A stretch of DNA of 13,757 nucleotides from JANWHF01 sp036276235 (GTDB taxonomy: Bacteria; Planctomycetota; Phycisphaerae; Tepidisphaerales; Tepidisphaeraceae), in assembly GCA_036276235.1 (NCBI GenBank), contig DATBDZ010000067.1:1-13757 (forward strand). The letters run 5' to 3'. Of this stretch, positions 6,484 through 13,757 are shown piece after piece. The translations under genes were made by a program, and so were the position numbers. Under the pieces are notes generated by a model. That model was not told the DNA's origin, ran no database searches, and saw nothing but the letters and a program-made list of their open reading frames with translations. Positions within the stretch are counted from its first letter, which is position 1, and each line of letters opens with the position of its first letter.

Positions 6484-7566
6484 CTATTTGAGGGCAAGGC
6501 GTTTGAGGACGGTCGCCACCGCGGCGGGGATGTCCCGCAACGTATGGACTTCATCGACGACGCCCGCCTCAACGGCGCTGCCGGGCATTCCCCAGACGAC
6601 GCTGCTCGCTTCGTCTTGCGCGACGACGTGGCCGCCCGCGCGGCGAATCGCACCAAGGCCGGCGGTTCCGTCGCGGCCCATGCCGGTGAGGATCAGTGCG
6701 ATCACTTCCCCGCCAAACACAGCGGCGGCGGATCGAAATAAAACATCGGCGGAAGGACGACAGCCGTTCTCCGGAGGCTGCTCGTTGAGCGCGACAATCG
6801 GCAGCGCGGCCGTTCCACGCAAAAGCATATGTTTTGCCCCAGGCGCGATGTATACGGTTGATTTCTCCAAAGCCATTCCATCGGACGCTTCAACGACTTG
6901 CCGGCCCGTCTGCCGCGCCAGCGATTCGGCCAACGATCGGGTGAAACCCTGCGGCATGTGTTGAACAATCAAGATCGGAAGATCGACCACCTGGCAAAGC
7001 GCCGGCAGCATTTCCGAAAGAGCGCGCGGCCCGCCGGTCGAGGCGCCGATCACCACAGCGCGCACGCGCGTCCGCTTGAACGCCGGCGGCCGCGCCGGCG
7101 GCGGGGGGCGAAAGTTGCTGCCGCCCACGGCACGGCGGCGCGACGCCGAGAACGCGCGAATCTTCGCCAGCAGCTCATCGCGTAAAGTTGCGAGGTTGGC
7201 TTGAGCCGACTCTCCCGAGGGCTTTGCGATAAAATCAAACGCGCCGGCCTGCAGCGCCTTGATCGTCACCTGCTCCCCGCGCCGTGTGAACGAGCTGACC
7301 ATGATGACGCCGACCATTTGCGCCGGCGGCCGCCCGGCGTTGAACGCCTGAATCTGCTCCAGCGTTTGCAGCCCATCCATGCCGGGCATCTCGACATCGA
7401 GCGTCACCAAATCGGGCGGCGTGTTGCGGATAAACTCAATCGCCTTGGCGCCATTGAAGACCGAGCCGATCACGGTGATGCCCGGCTGGCCGCGCAGCGC
7501 CTCCTCAAGCGCTGAGCGGAACAGGCGCGAATCGTCAACGATGAGCAGCGAGACGCTGTTATTCAT
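6484..7566 (-). CDS. cheB: Receptor methylesterase/deamidase CheB
   Basis: CheB removes methyl groups from (and deamidates) receptor adaptation sites when its receiver is phosphorylated by CheA. It has 360 residues. The receiver (about 5-125) has D11/D12, phosphoacceptor D57 in LVTLDVEMPGMDG, S91/S92 and K115. An Arg/Pro-rich linker (140-168) follows. The methylesterase domain (169-357) carries the expected catalytic triad S176 in GASTGGP, H203 in VQHMPQGF and D299 in GMGRDG. I chose the ATG at 7566 because it overlaps the receptor gene's stop (ATGAATAA), a typical coupled junction. An upstream in-frame codon at 7611 would add 15 residues unlike any receiver N-terminus. The stop lies two bases before cheR. 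All catalytic residues are present. Confidence 0.96.
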   Translation of the reverse strand: MNNSVSLLIVDDSRLFRSALEEALRGQPGITVIGSVFNGAKAIEFIRNTPPDLVTLDVEMPGMDGLQTLEQIQAFNAGRPPAQMVGVIMVSSFTRRGEQVTIKALQAGAFDFIAKPSGESAQANLATLRDELLAKIRAFSASRRRAVGGSNFRPPPPARPPAFKRTRVRAVVIGASTGGPRALSEMLPALCQVVDLPILIVQHMPQGFTRSLAESLARQTGRQVVEASDGMALEKSTVYIAPGAKHMLLRGTAALPIVALNEQPPENGCRPSADVLFRSAAAVFGGEVIALILTGMGRDGTAGLGAIRRAGGHVVAQDEASSVVWGMPGSAVEAGVVDEVHTLRDIPAAVATVLKRLALK

Positions 7567-9826
7567 TGGCCGCGGCCACCTGCCTATCGCCGACATGAAA
7601 ACGTGAAACAATCTGCTGAAGCTGCGCCGCCAGCTCGTTGAGCTGCTTGGCGGCTTCGTTGAGTGTCGCCGCGGAGGCGGTGCTCAGCCGCGAGGCTTCG
7701 CTCACGCCCTGAATGTTGGAAGAGATGGTCTCGGCGGCCTTTGCCGCTTCGGAGGCGTTGCGCGAAACGTCAGTCGCAGCGCCGGCGGCTTCGGAAGTAT
7801 TGCGCGAGACATCCGTCGCGCCCTTGCCGACTTCCGAGATCGAACGCGCGATGCTTTCGACGCCTTGCCGCGCCTGATCGACGGCGGCTTCGATCTGCCC
7901 GACAGCTTGAGTCTGTCCCTCCACCGCATCAGAGATGCGGCCGGCCGACACATTCACCTGCCCGACAAACTGCGCCACGTTCTCGATTACCTTCACCGCC
8001 TCGCGCGTGCTGGATTGCACGGTCTCGATTTTTCGCGCGATGTCCTCGGCGGATTGCGCGCTCTGGCTGGCGAGTTCTTTCACCTCGCCGGCCACGACGG
8101 CAAACCCTTTGCCCGCCTCGCCGGCGCTGGTTGCCTCGATGGTCGCGTTGAGCGCCAGCAGATTCGTCTGGAGCGCGATCGACTTGATGACCTCCGTCAC
8201 CTTGGTGATTTCGCTGGCGGCTTGAACGAGTTGCCGCATTGTCCCCGTGGCGGCGGCGGCCATTTCCTTGGCCTGTTCGGTGATCTGTGAGCCGTGCTTT
8301 GCATCCCGCGCTACATCTCGCAGCGATGTCGTAATACGGGCAATCGATTCGGCGACCGAGCCGACACTGCGAGTCGTCGCGTCGGCGCTGTGTACGATCG
8401 TTCCCACATTCACCGAAACTTCTTCGCTGGCCGAGCTGATGCTCGAGACGTTGACGCTCATCTGCTCCGCGGCGGCGGCCATCGTGGAGACGTTGGTGGA
8501 CATCTGCTCCGTGCCCGCCGCCACCGATTCCGCCTGCGTGCTCATCTCGTGGCTCCGCGAAACCAGATCGGTGGAAACGCTGGCGAGCTCTCGGGCCGAC
8601 GCCCCCAACTGTCCGGCGACCGAACGAATCTGCGTCACCACCCCGCAGAGCGCGGCTGCCATGCGATCGGAAGCAGCGCTCAGCCGGCCGATTTCATCAT
8701 GACGATCGAGGCTCATTCGACGCGTGAGATCGCCTCCGGCCATCGCCTCGAATACCTTCACGCCCTCGCCGATCGGCCCGGTGATGGAGCGAATGGTCAG
8801 CAGCGCCAAGGCGAGCGAAATCAACGCGCCGATGACGCCGGTGGTGATGACAACTTCTTTGCCGACCTGCGCCGCCGATGTCACGCTGCGCGCTTCATCA
8901 GCAACGCGTTCCTTCAACGCTTTGCGGACATCATCAAACAGCGCGGTGGATCGATTGCCCACCGCGACGCCGCGCGTGATGGACATATCGCGAGCCAGAT
9001 TGTCGGAATTTGTTCGCGAAAGCTGCTGAACTTGCGCCGCACGCAGCTTGACCTGCTCGATCGATCCGAGGAGGGATGTGGCCTCGAATCGCTCTGACTC
9101 ACTGAGCGCCATTGAAAAGTGGCGCATCGCATCCTGCATGGCCGCGGTGCTCTGGCGAATCTCCACTTCCAAGTGAGTCATATCCTGTTCGTTGGTGGCA
9201 TTGACATGAAGCGTGAGCAGAAAAAGCAGCTCGTAGAAACGGTCGAGCGCATGCCTGCCCGCGGCCAGTCGCGCGTTTCCTGCCTCAACTGTCGTCGGCG
9301 AAGTCTTCTCATCCGACCGGCCTGAGAGGCCGGTCAAAAACTCTTCCAGATCCTTGGCTCGCGGATAGAGCTCATCGAAAATGATATGGGTGGCCTGAAC
9401 GTTGGATTTCAGCACGGCCAGCGCAAGCAGCTCAACATCGTTCTTCTCAAAATCATCATTAGCGCGGCCAAGTTCAGAGATCGCCCTGCCCTCGGGCGAG
9501 CCGGTGTTGGAGCCGACCAGTGATTCCATCTGGTTGCTGATCTCCTTAAGGCGCGCGATGCCTTGCCGCGCCTGTTCGGCAAATTCTGTCGCCTTGATTT
9601 TGTCGGTGGTCAGGATGGCGTTCTTCTCGTTGCGAACGACCGTGAGCAACTCGATGCGCGCGTCTCCGCTCAGCCAGACGGCGCGGCTGGTGGTATTGGC
9701 CATCTGATCAAACCGCGCATCCAGGCGCGTCAACTGCACGACGCCAACCACCGCCACCACCGCAACTGTGATCAAGAGGACGGCAACAAGTATTGCCACC
9801 TTGACCGATAGCTTCAGATTTTTCAC
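7559..9826 (-). CDS. Transmembrane methyl-accepting chemotaxis protein
   Basis: This 755-residue receptor has transmembrane helix 1 (about 9-31) and a periplasmic sensor region of roughly 290 residues (32-322). The sensor looks almost wholly helical and matches no small-ligand domain I can name. Helix 2 (about 324-345) is followed by HAMP (346-398, with the PxxxG-like start GPIGEG and DEIGRL). The cytoplasmic coiled coil has its hairpin tip at about 548-585 (QTNLLALNATIEATSAGEAGKGFAVVAGEV). Acidic/Gln pairs at 440-441, 454-455 and 468-469 are spaced exactly 14 residues apart, as expected for methylation heptads. The C-terminus (VGDRQVAAANE) lacks the NWETF-type CheR/CheB tether. The start is GTG at 9826, giving the common MKNLKLSVKV N-terminus, with GGGAG 10 bases upstream. 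It shares 8 bases with cheB. The ligand is unknown. Confidence 0.95.
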   Translation of the reverse strand: MKNLKLSVKVAILVAVLLITVAVVAVVGVVQLTRLDARFDQMANTTSRAVWLSGDARIELLTVVRNEKNAILTTDKIKATEFAEQARQGIARLKEISNQMESLVGSNTGSPEGRAISELGRANDDFEKNDVELLALAVLKSNVQATHIIFDELYPRAKDLEEFLTGLSGRSDEKTSPTTVEAGNARLAAGRHALDRFYELLFLLTLHVNATNEQDMTHLEVEIRQSTAAMQDAMRHFSMALSESERFEATSLLGSIEQVKLRAAQVQQLSRTNSDNLARDMSITRGVAVGNRSTALFDDVRKALKERVADEARSVTSAAQVGKEVVITTGVIGALISLALALLTIRSITGPIGEGVKVFEAMAGGDLTRRMSLDRHDEIGRLSAASDRMAAALCGVVTQIRSVAGQLGASARELASVSTDLVSRSHEMSTQAESVAAGTEQMSTNVSTMAAAAEQMSVNVSSISSASEEVSVNVGTIVHSADATTRSVGSVAESIARITTSLRDVARDAKHGSQITEQAKEMAAAATGTMRQLVQAASEITKVTEVIKSIALQTNLLALNATIEATSAGEAGKGFAVVAGEVKELASQSAQSAEDIARKIETVQSSTREAVKVIENVAQFVGQVNVSAGRISDAVEGQTQAVGQIEAAVDQARQGVESIARSISEVGKGATDVSRNTSEAAGAATDVSRNASEAAKAAETISSNIQGVSEASRLSTASAATLNEAAKQLNELAAQLQQIVSRFHVGDRQVAAANE

Positions 9827-9834
9827 AGGACCGC

Positions 9835-9841
9835 ATCTCCC
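9835..9841 (-). promoter_or_regulatory. Ribosome-binding site of the chemoreceptor gene
   Basis: On the minus strand GGGAGAT lies upstream of the GTG at 9826, with 10 bases between GGGAG and the start codon. It supports a GTG start and independent initiation after the 37-base gap following cheW, the widest gap in the operon. Confidence 0.5.
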
Positions 9842-9863
9842 ATTCTTTGCGCATTGGTGCGCG

Positions 9864-10352
9864 TTAGGTCAGCAATCGGGCGACGGCGCCGCTGAGCCGC
9901 GCGGCGTCGATGATCATCATCAATTCCTGCTCAAGCTTGCACACTCCCACGACGAGCGAAAGCGGCTGGTTAGGATTGGTGCGCTTTGATTCGGGCACGT
10001 TGTCCTCAATTGCTTCAATTCGATCCCGCGGGACCGCAATGATATCGCCGCCGCCGTCCACCAGCAGACCGGCGTCTTGCACGACCGCCGGCTTGAAAAT
10101 GAGCAGGCGGCTCTCTTCAGTGCAAGGCAACGGCGGCAGTCCGAGCAGCGGACGCAAGTCCAGCACGAGCAGGATTCTGCTGCGAAGATTCGCCAACCCG
10201 CGCACCGCCGACGCGGCGGGGGGCACCGGCGTAATCGCCATGCTCGTGCTGATCTCGCGCAGGCTCAGCAGATCGATCCCATAGAGCCGGCCATCGGCGC
10301 GAAATGTGCAGAACGATTGCGTCGGCGAATCTGTGGTGGCCAGATCAGGCAT
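9864..10352 (-). CDS. cheW: Chemotaxis coupling protein CheW
   Basis: CheW bridges receptor tips and the CheA regulatory domain in chemosensory arrays. The 162-residue protein is essentially one CheW domain: FCTFRADGRLYGIDLLSLRE (14-33) forms the first strands, VRGLANLRSRILLVLDLRPL (50-69) is the signature region, and LVVGVCKLEQELMMIIDAARL (132-152) the closing strands. In the signature, NLRS replaces the NLRG of classical CheW; the Gly is not universal in the family. The ATG at 10352 is preferred because it overlaps the cheA stop by 8 bases (ATGCCTGA) and has GGAG 4 bases upstream; ATG at 10373 would add 7 residues. It sits directly between cheA and the receptor gene. Confidence 0.95.
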   Translation of the reverse strand: MPDLATTDSPTQSFCTFRADGRLYGIDLLSLREISTSMAITPVPPAASAVRGLANLRSRILLVLDLRPLLGLPPLPCTEESRLLIFKPAVVQDAGLLVDGGGDIIAVPRDRIEAIEDNVPESKRTNPNQPLSLVVGVCKLEQELMMIIDAARLSGAVARLLT

Positions 10353-13233
10353 GTTGCTCCGTTCCGGCGGCATCAGTTTGCCGACGCGACTGTGCCAACA
10401 ACATGGCGACAGTTTCCAGAAGCGTTTGGCGATCGAGCTTCACTTCGTAGGCATCAAACCCGCTCTCCGCCGCCGTAGCGCGACTGGCGGGCGTGTTCAA
10501 TGTCGTTAGCGCAACCAACGGTATGTGTGCCAAGGCCGGATCGGCGCGCACTGCCTGGGCAAATGCGTGCCCATCCATCACAGGCATCTCAATGTCGGAT
10601 ACCACGATATCAAACGTTTGCTCGCGAAGCATGGCTAACGCGGCGCTTCCATTGTCCGCCACCGTCACTTCGTACCCGTCCTGTCGAAGATGTTCCGCCA
10701 CGAGCTTCTGGAAGAACTGTGTGTCGTCGACCACCAGGATTCGCGCGCCACGCCGGTGCGCCAGCGCTTTGGGCAGTGAGCCGGCGTTTTTCTCCCACAT
10801 GCGGGCGATTTGATCGAGATCGATGAACAGCGCAATTTCGCCGCGGATCATCATCGTGCCCAGCACACCTTCGGCCTTGTAAGCGCGCGATTCGATCTGA
10901 AGCTGCAGCTTCGGCGTGTCTACAATCTCGCAGACGAGCAGCCCAATCGGCATTCCCGCATTGCGAGGAAGCAGCAGGAATAGCCGCGCGGCGTCGGGAT
11001 AGGGCGACAGCTTCAGCAATCGATCAAGCCGCACGACATTCGTCGCGGCGCCGTCCACATTGACCATCTCTCGCCCGCCGATCTGCTCGATGCGGTCTGT
11101 CGTGATGGCGACGACACGCCGCACGGAATTCATGCGAACGGCCAGAAGCTCGTCGCGTCCGCAGCGGAACAACAGCACCGCCTCCGGCTGGGCCTCGCTA
11201 CCTGTCGGCACTGCTGGCGCCGTCTCGGCGATCGCGCGATTAAGGATGCCGCTATGGCGCGCAATCCCTTCGCCGCTGAAGATCAGCGCGACGCTTCCAT
11301 CGCCGAGGATCGTTGTGGCGGCATAAATCCCGAGTGGCCGCAGCAGCGGATGCAACGGCTTGACGACGATGTTCTCGCTGCCGAGCACTTCATCAAACGC
11401 CATCGCAAAGCGGCGCGATCCGAGGCGGATGATCGCCGCGTATCCCTGCGATGCGCTGGCGCCCTCGGCGTGATATCGCCCGGCAACTTCCGCCAGCGCG
11501 GCGGCGTCGAACGGCTCACGCCGCGCCAGCGCCTCACGTACCCGAATCACCGGCAACAGCCGTCCGCGCCAGCGCAGCACTTCGCCCTCATGATTGCGTT
11601 CGATCCGCCGGCGCGCATGAGCATCGCCCAACAGCACGAGTTCCTCCACATCGCGCTGTGGAACGCCGTAGCATTGTCCGTCGCTGCCCAGCAGCAGGCA
11701 GGGCATGATCGCCAGCGTCAGCGGAAGCCTGAGCGTGAAGATACTCCCCCGTTGCGGCTGCGAGTCGATCTCCACAACGCCGCCGATCTGGTCCAGGTTC
11801 GTCTTGACGACATCCATCCCGACGCCGCGGCCGGAGAGATCGGTCACCTGCTTGGCGGTGGAGAATCCGGAAAGCAGGATGAGCGCGAAGATTTGGCGAT
11901 CTCCCATGTGCTCCAGCTCGTCGGCGCGTTTCACTCCCTGCTCAATCGCTTTGCGTTTGACGGCTTGAATATCGATGCCGCGCCCGTCGTCGCGGATTTC
12001 GATGACCATCTGCCCGCGCTCCTGCCGCGCCGATAGATTGATCGTTCCACCCGGCGTCTTGCCGGCGGCAACGCGCTGCTCGGGCATTTCGATTCCGTGA
12101 TCGCAGCAATTTCGAATCAGGTGTGTGAGCGGGTCAGCCAGCAGCTCGACGATCGTCTTATCCAACTCGACCTCGGAGCCACTGATGCGCACGTCGATCT
12201 GTTTGCCCAGTTGGCGGGCCAGATCGCGCACGACGCGCGGGAAGCGGTCGAATAGGGCTCCGACGGGTTGCGCGCGCATGCGCAACGCCGCGTCTTGCAG
12301 CTCATCGGTGATCGAATCGAGCCGGCGCAGCAGCCGCCGTTGCGGAGAATTCACCGGACCGGCCTGCCGCATCGCTTGATTGCGAACCAGCACCAGCTCG
12401 CCCGCCAGCGCCATCATCCGATCGACCAGCGAGACGGATACGCGAAGCGATGCCGGCGACGCGGCGCGCGGCGCATCAGCAGGCGCCGGCGGCTTCGTCT
12501 CGACCGGCGCGGACTTCTGCCCCAACTGCACGACCATCGCGCAGGGGATATTCAGGGCTTTGATAAAGTCGTCGATCGCGGCGGAAGATGAGACAATGCC
12601 CAGCCACCAGAAGGGCGGCCGCGGCAATCCGCCGGCCAATTCTGCTCCGGAGATTTGCGTCCTGGAATCCAGCAGATGCCCGGCGCGCTCGATCTGCTCC
12701 GCCACCGCCAGCGGCGACAGTCCGAGCCGTTGCTCGCACTCTGACCAGTCGAGCTTCACGCCGTAGAGGAAAGCGTTCTCCGCCGGCCAGGCCTGGCGCA
12801 GCCGCTCGGTGATTTCAAAGTCATGGGCTGAAGTCGTCGTGGCCAGTGCGGTCGCGACGCCGGCGAGCGGCGTCAGTCGCGCCAGCGGCTCGGAGATGTC
12901 CGCCTCATCGCTGTGACTCGCGTCGTCAACCAGCGCCGTGATTCGATCGAGCACCGCCAGCAGCGCATCGACCACTTCGGCATTCCGCGCGACGCGGCCA
13001 TCGCGAATATTCTCGACAACTTCTTCGAAGGCGTGGGCCAGGCGCTCAATATTCCGCCGGCCGATGAAACCCGCGCCGCCTTTGATGCTGTGCGCGGCTC
13101 GCAGCAGTTGCTCAATCTGCGAAGGCGCGTTTCCTTCGTTGCGCTCCAATGCGATCATCGCCGCGGACATCGCGCCAAGATGTTCGCGGGCCTCGACGAT
13201 AAATCGGTCATTGTCGCCGCTTTCGTTTGCCAT
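10345..13233 (-). CDS. cheA: Chemosensory hybrid histidine kinase CheA with C-terminal receiver
   Basis: CheA autophosphorylates under receptor control and passes phosphate to receivers. It has 962 residues. The Hpt domain (about 5-105) has phospho-accepting H48 in AAHSIKGGAGFIG. A P2-like segment (about 139-240, weakly conserved) and a Pro/Ala linker follow. The dimerisation helices (266-330) carry LVDRMMALAGELVLVRNQ. The ATPase domain (331-505) has the N box HLIRNCCDHGIE (371-382), G1 DDGRGID (415-421), the lid STAKQVTDLSG and G2 GRGVGMDVVK (468-477). There are two CheW-like domains: the usual P5 (about 505-665) and an extra one (about 683-812). The receiver (about 829-950) has D836/D837, phosphoacceptor D880 in VVSDIEMPVMDG, T910 and K932. 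The start at 13233 gives the standard Hpt N-terminus. An open extension to 13494 reads as low-complexity sequence from the upstream gene's other frame. It begins 10 bases after the Hpt-STAS stop and overlaps cheW. Confidence 0.96.
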   Translation of the reverse strand: MANESGDNDRFIVEAREHLGAMSAAMIALERNEGNAPSQIEQLLRAAHSIKGGAGFIGRRNIERLAHAFEEVVENIRDGRVARNAEVVDALLAVLDRITALVDDASHSDEADISEPLARLTPLAGVATALATTTSAHDFEITERLRQAWPAENAFLYGVKLDWSECEQRLGLSPLAVAEQIERAGHLLDSRTQISGAELAGGLPRPPFWWLGIVSSSAAIDDFIKALNIPCAMVVQLGQKSAPVETKPPAPADAPRAASPASLRVSVSLVDRMMALAGELVLVRNQAMRQAGPVNSPQRRLLRRLDSITDELQDAALRMRAQPVGALFDRFPRVVRDLARQLGKQIDVRISGSEVELDKTIVELLADPLTHLIRNCCDHGIEMPEQRVAAGKTPGGTINLSARQERGQMVIEIRDDGRGIDIQAVKRKAIEQGVKRADELEHMGDRQIFALILLSGFSTAKQVTDLSGRGVGMDVVKTNLDQIGGVVEIDSQPQRGSIFTLRLPLTLAIMPCLLLGSDGQCYGVPQRDVEELVLLGDAHARRRIERNHEGEVLRWRGRLLPVIRVREALARREPFDAAALAEVAGRYHAEGASASQGYAAIIRLGSRRFAMAFDEVLGSENIVVKPLHPLLRPLGIYAATTILGDGSVALIFSGEGIARHSGILNRAIAETAPAVPTGSEAQPEAVLLFRCGRDELLAVRMNSVRRVVAITTDRIEQIGGREMVNVDGAATNVVRLDRLLKLSPYPDAARLFLLLPRNAGMPIGLLVCEIVDTPKLQLQIESRAYKAEGVLGTMMIRGEIALFIDLDQIARMWEKNAGSLPKALAHRRGARILVVDDTQFFQKLVAEHLRQDGYEVTVADNGSAALAMLREQTFDIVVSDIEMPVMDGHAFAQAVRADPALAHIPLVALTTLNTPASRATAAESGFDAYEVKLDRQTLLETVAMLLAQSRRQTDAAGTEQHA

Positions 13234-13243
13234 GTTGCTCGGG

Positions 13244-13757
13244 TCACCGCCCGGTTCCGAAAGCCTTCTCCAATCCTGCGACACGAAGGACTGTTCGCGC
13301 CGCGGGGCCCATGCGGAGCAATTCGACCATCGGCGCCGGCTGCATGCGTGCAGCCTCGCGCGCGAAGACGGCCAGCAGCGCCAACGCGGCTGCGGTGAGC
13401 TCGCCGACCCGCCCGAAATCAAGCTTGATCCGTTGAGGTGCTCGCGCCAGAGCATCAAGCAGCTCTCGGCGAAACGCATCGCACGATTCGTCACTGATAC
13501 TCGCAGGCAGCGCGACGGTTGGCTCTTCGGGTTGAAGAGTCGCCGCGATCGGCACAGGCGCTTCGGACAACGGCGCCACGGGAGCCGTCCGCCGCGCCGG
13601 CACTTCGCCGCTCTTCAGTTTCACGAGGTGACTCAGCAGCTCATCCAGAGCAACTTCGGTCACCGGCGCTTCCGAGAGCGGCGTGCAAATTCGCTGCAGC
13701 GCATCCACGCCCCCCAGCAACACATCCACCGCATCGCTGCTCAGCGTGATCCGACTT
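13244..13757 (-). CDS. Hpt-tail/STAS domain protein, 5' end outside window
   Basis: Only the last 170 codons are present; the frame is open to the window edge, so the start is missing. The visible N-terminal part (LSSDAVDVLLGGVDALQRI, then a helix ending DELLSHLVKLKSGE) matches the last helices of a CheA-type Hpt domain, where a DxxxxL...D helix pair follows the H-box. The phospho-histidine itself would lie just outside. A Pro/Ala linker containing PLSEAPV twice leads to a STAS-like domain (about the last 85 residues): VALPASISDESCDAFRRELL, then IKLDFGRVGELTAAALALLA, then LRVAGLEKAFG. The position of the phosphorylated serine in anti-anti-sigma factors (usually DS[ST/A]G) reads TAAA here. STAS-domain proteins sit first in several chemosensory operons. 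Both domain calls rest on pattern only, and the Hpt call is the weaker of the two. Confidence 0.7.
   Translation of the reverse strand, partial: SRITLSSDAVDVLLGGVDALQRICTPLSEAPVTEVALDELLSHLVKLKSGEVPARRTAPVAPLSEAPVPIAATLQPEEPTVALPASISDESCDAFRRELLDALARAPQRIKLDFGRVGELTAAALALLAVFAREAARMQPAPMVELLRMGPAARTVLRVAGLEKAFGTGR

Noticed and set aside
8294..9097. Plus-strand open frame of 267 codons inside the chemoreceptor gene.
   Set aside because: It is His/Arg-rich with no motif and is antisense to a recognised receptor. It is a product of codon bias.
11254..12036. Plus-strand open frame of 260 codons inside cheA.
   Set aside because: It is antisense to the kinase and P5 domains, has no recognisable domain, and no ribosome-binding site supports it.
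13234..13494. An 87-residue N-terminal extension of CheA.
   Set aside because: The extension is low-complexity (Arg, Ser, Trp) and is the other-frame reading of the STAS gene. The Hpt domain starts normally at the ATG at 13233.
1..13757. CRISPR arrays, tRNA or rRNA genes, insertion sequences, phage genes.
   Set aside because: I saw no regularly spaced direct repeats, no tRNA-like or rRNA-like sequence, and no transposase or integrase reading frame.

Overview
The window comes from a moderately GC-rich bacterial chromosome. Some small signs point to Planctomycetota, possibly a Phycisphaerae-like lineage: the lone membrane-anchored SPOR-like protein at the left end, a CheA with two CheW-like domains and a receiver, and a receiver-PP2C phosphatase with a GDxFGYHWLD motif. 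That assignment is from memory of the families, not from any search. Every gene on the right half is intact except the last, which runs off the window edge.

Left part (1-2605). A palindromic repeat (27-84) lies downstream of a minus-strand gene for a single-pass membrane protein with a SPOR-like C-terminal domain (174-1064). A 337-base divergent region follows. Next is a plus-strand membrane-anchored alpha/beta hydrolase-fold protein (1402-2463) whose nucleophile elbow has glycine where serine is expected. A short convergent spacer with heptamer repeats separates it from the next gene.

Middle (2606-4407). mgtE, for a magnesium channel/transporter, is on the minus strand. The 407 bases upstream of it have no gene but carry two families of interspersed palindromic repeats. 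One family is a second copy of the element at 27-94. The other is a pair of inverted hairpins arranged like a REP/BIME element.

Right part (4408-13757). A plus-strand receiver-PP2C (RsbU/SpoIIE-type) phosphatase converges, with one base between stop codons, on a tightly packed minus-strand chemosensory operon. In transcription order the operon is [Hpt-tail-STAS protein, cut by the window edge], cheA (Hpt, P2-like, kinase, two CheW-like domains, receiver), cheW, a transmembrane methyl-accepting chemoreceptor, cheB and cheR. Two junctions overlap by 8 bases and two gaps are 10 bases or less, so translation is probably coupled. No stand-alone CheY, CheZ, CheC, CheD or flagellar gene is visible.

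How the parts may work together. The receptor senses a periplasmic or membrane signal and controls CheA through CheW. CheR and CheB adapt the receptor. CheA phosphate can go to its own receiver, to CheB, and plausibly to the receiver of the neighbouring PP2C phosphatase. A phosphatase of the partner-switching type beside an Hpt-STAS protein makes a chemosensory-to-partner-switch pathway the most interesting hypothesis here. The sequence shows the domains, but the wiring is inference.
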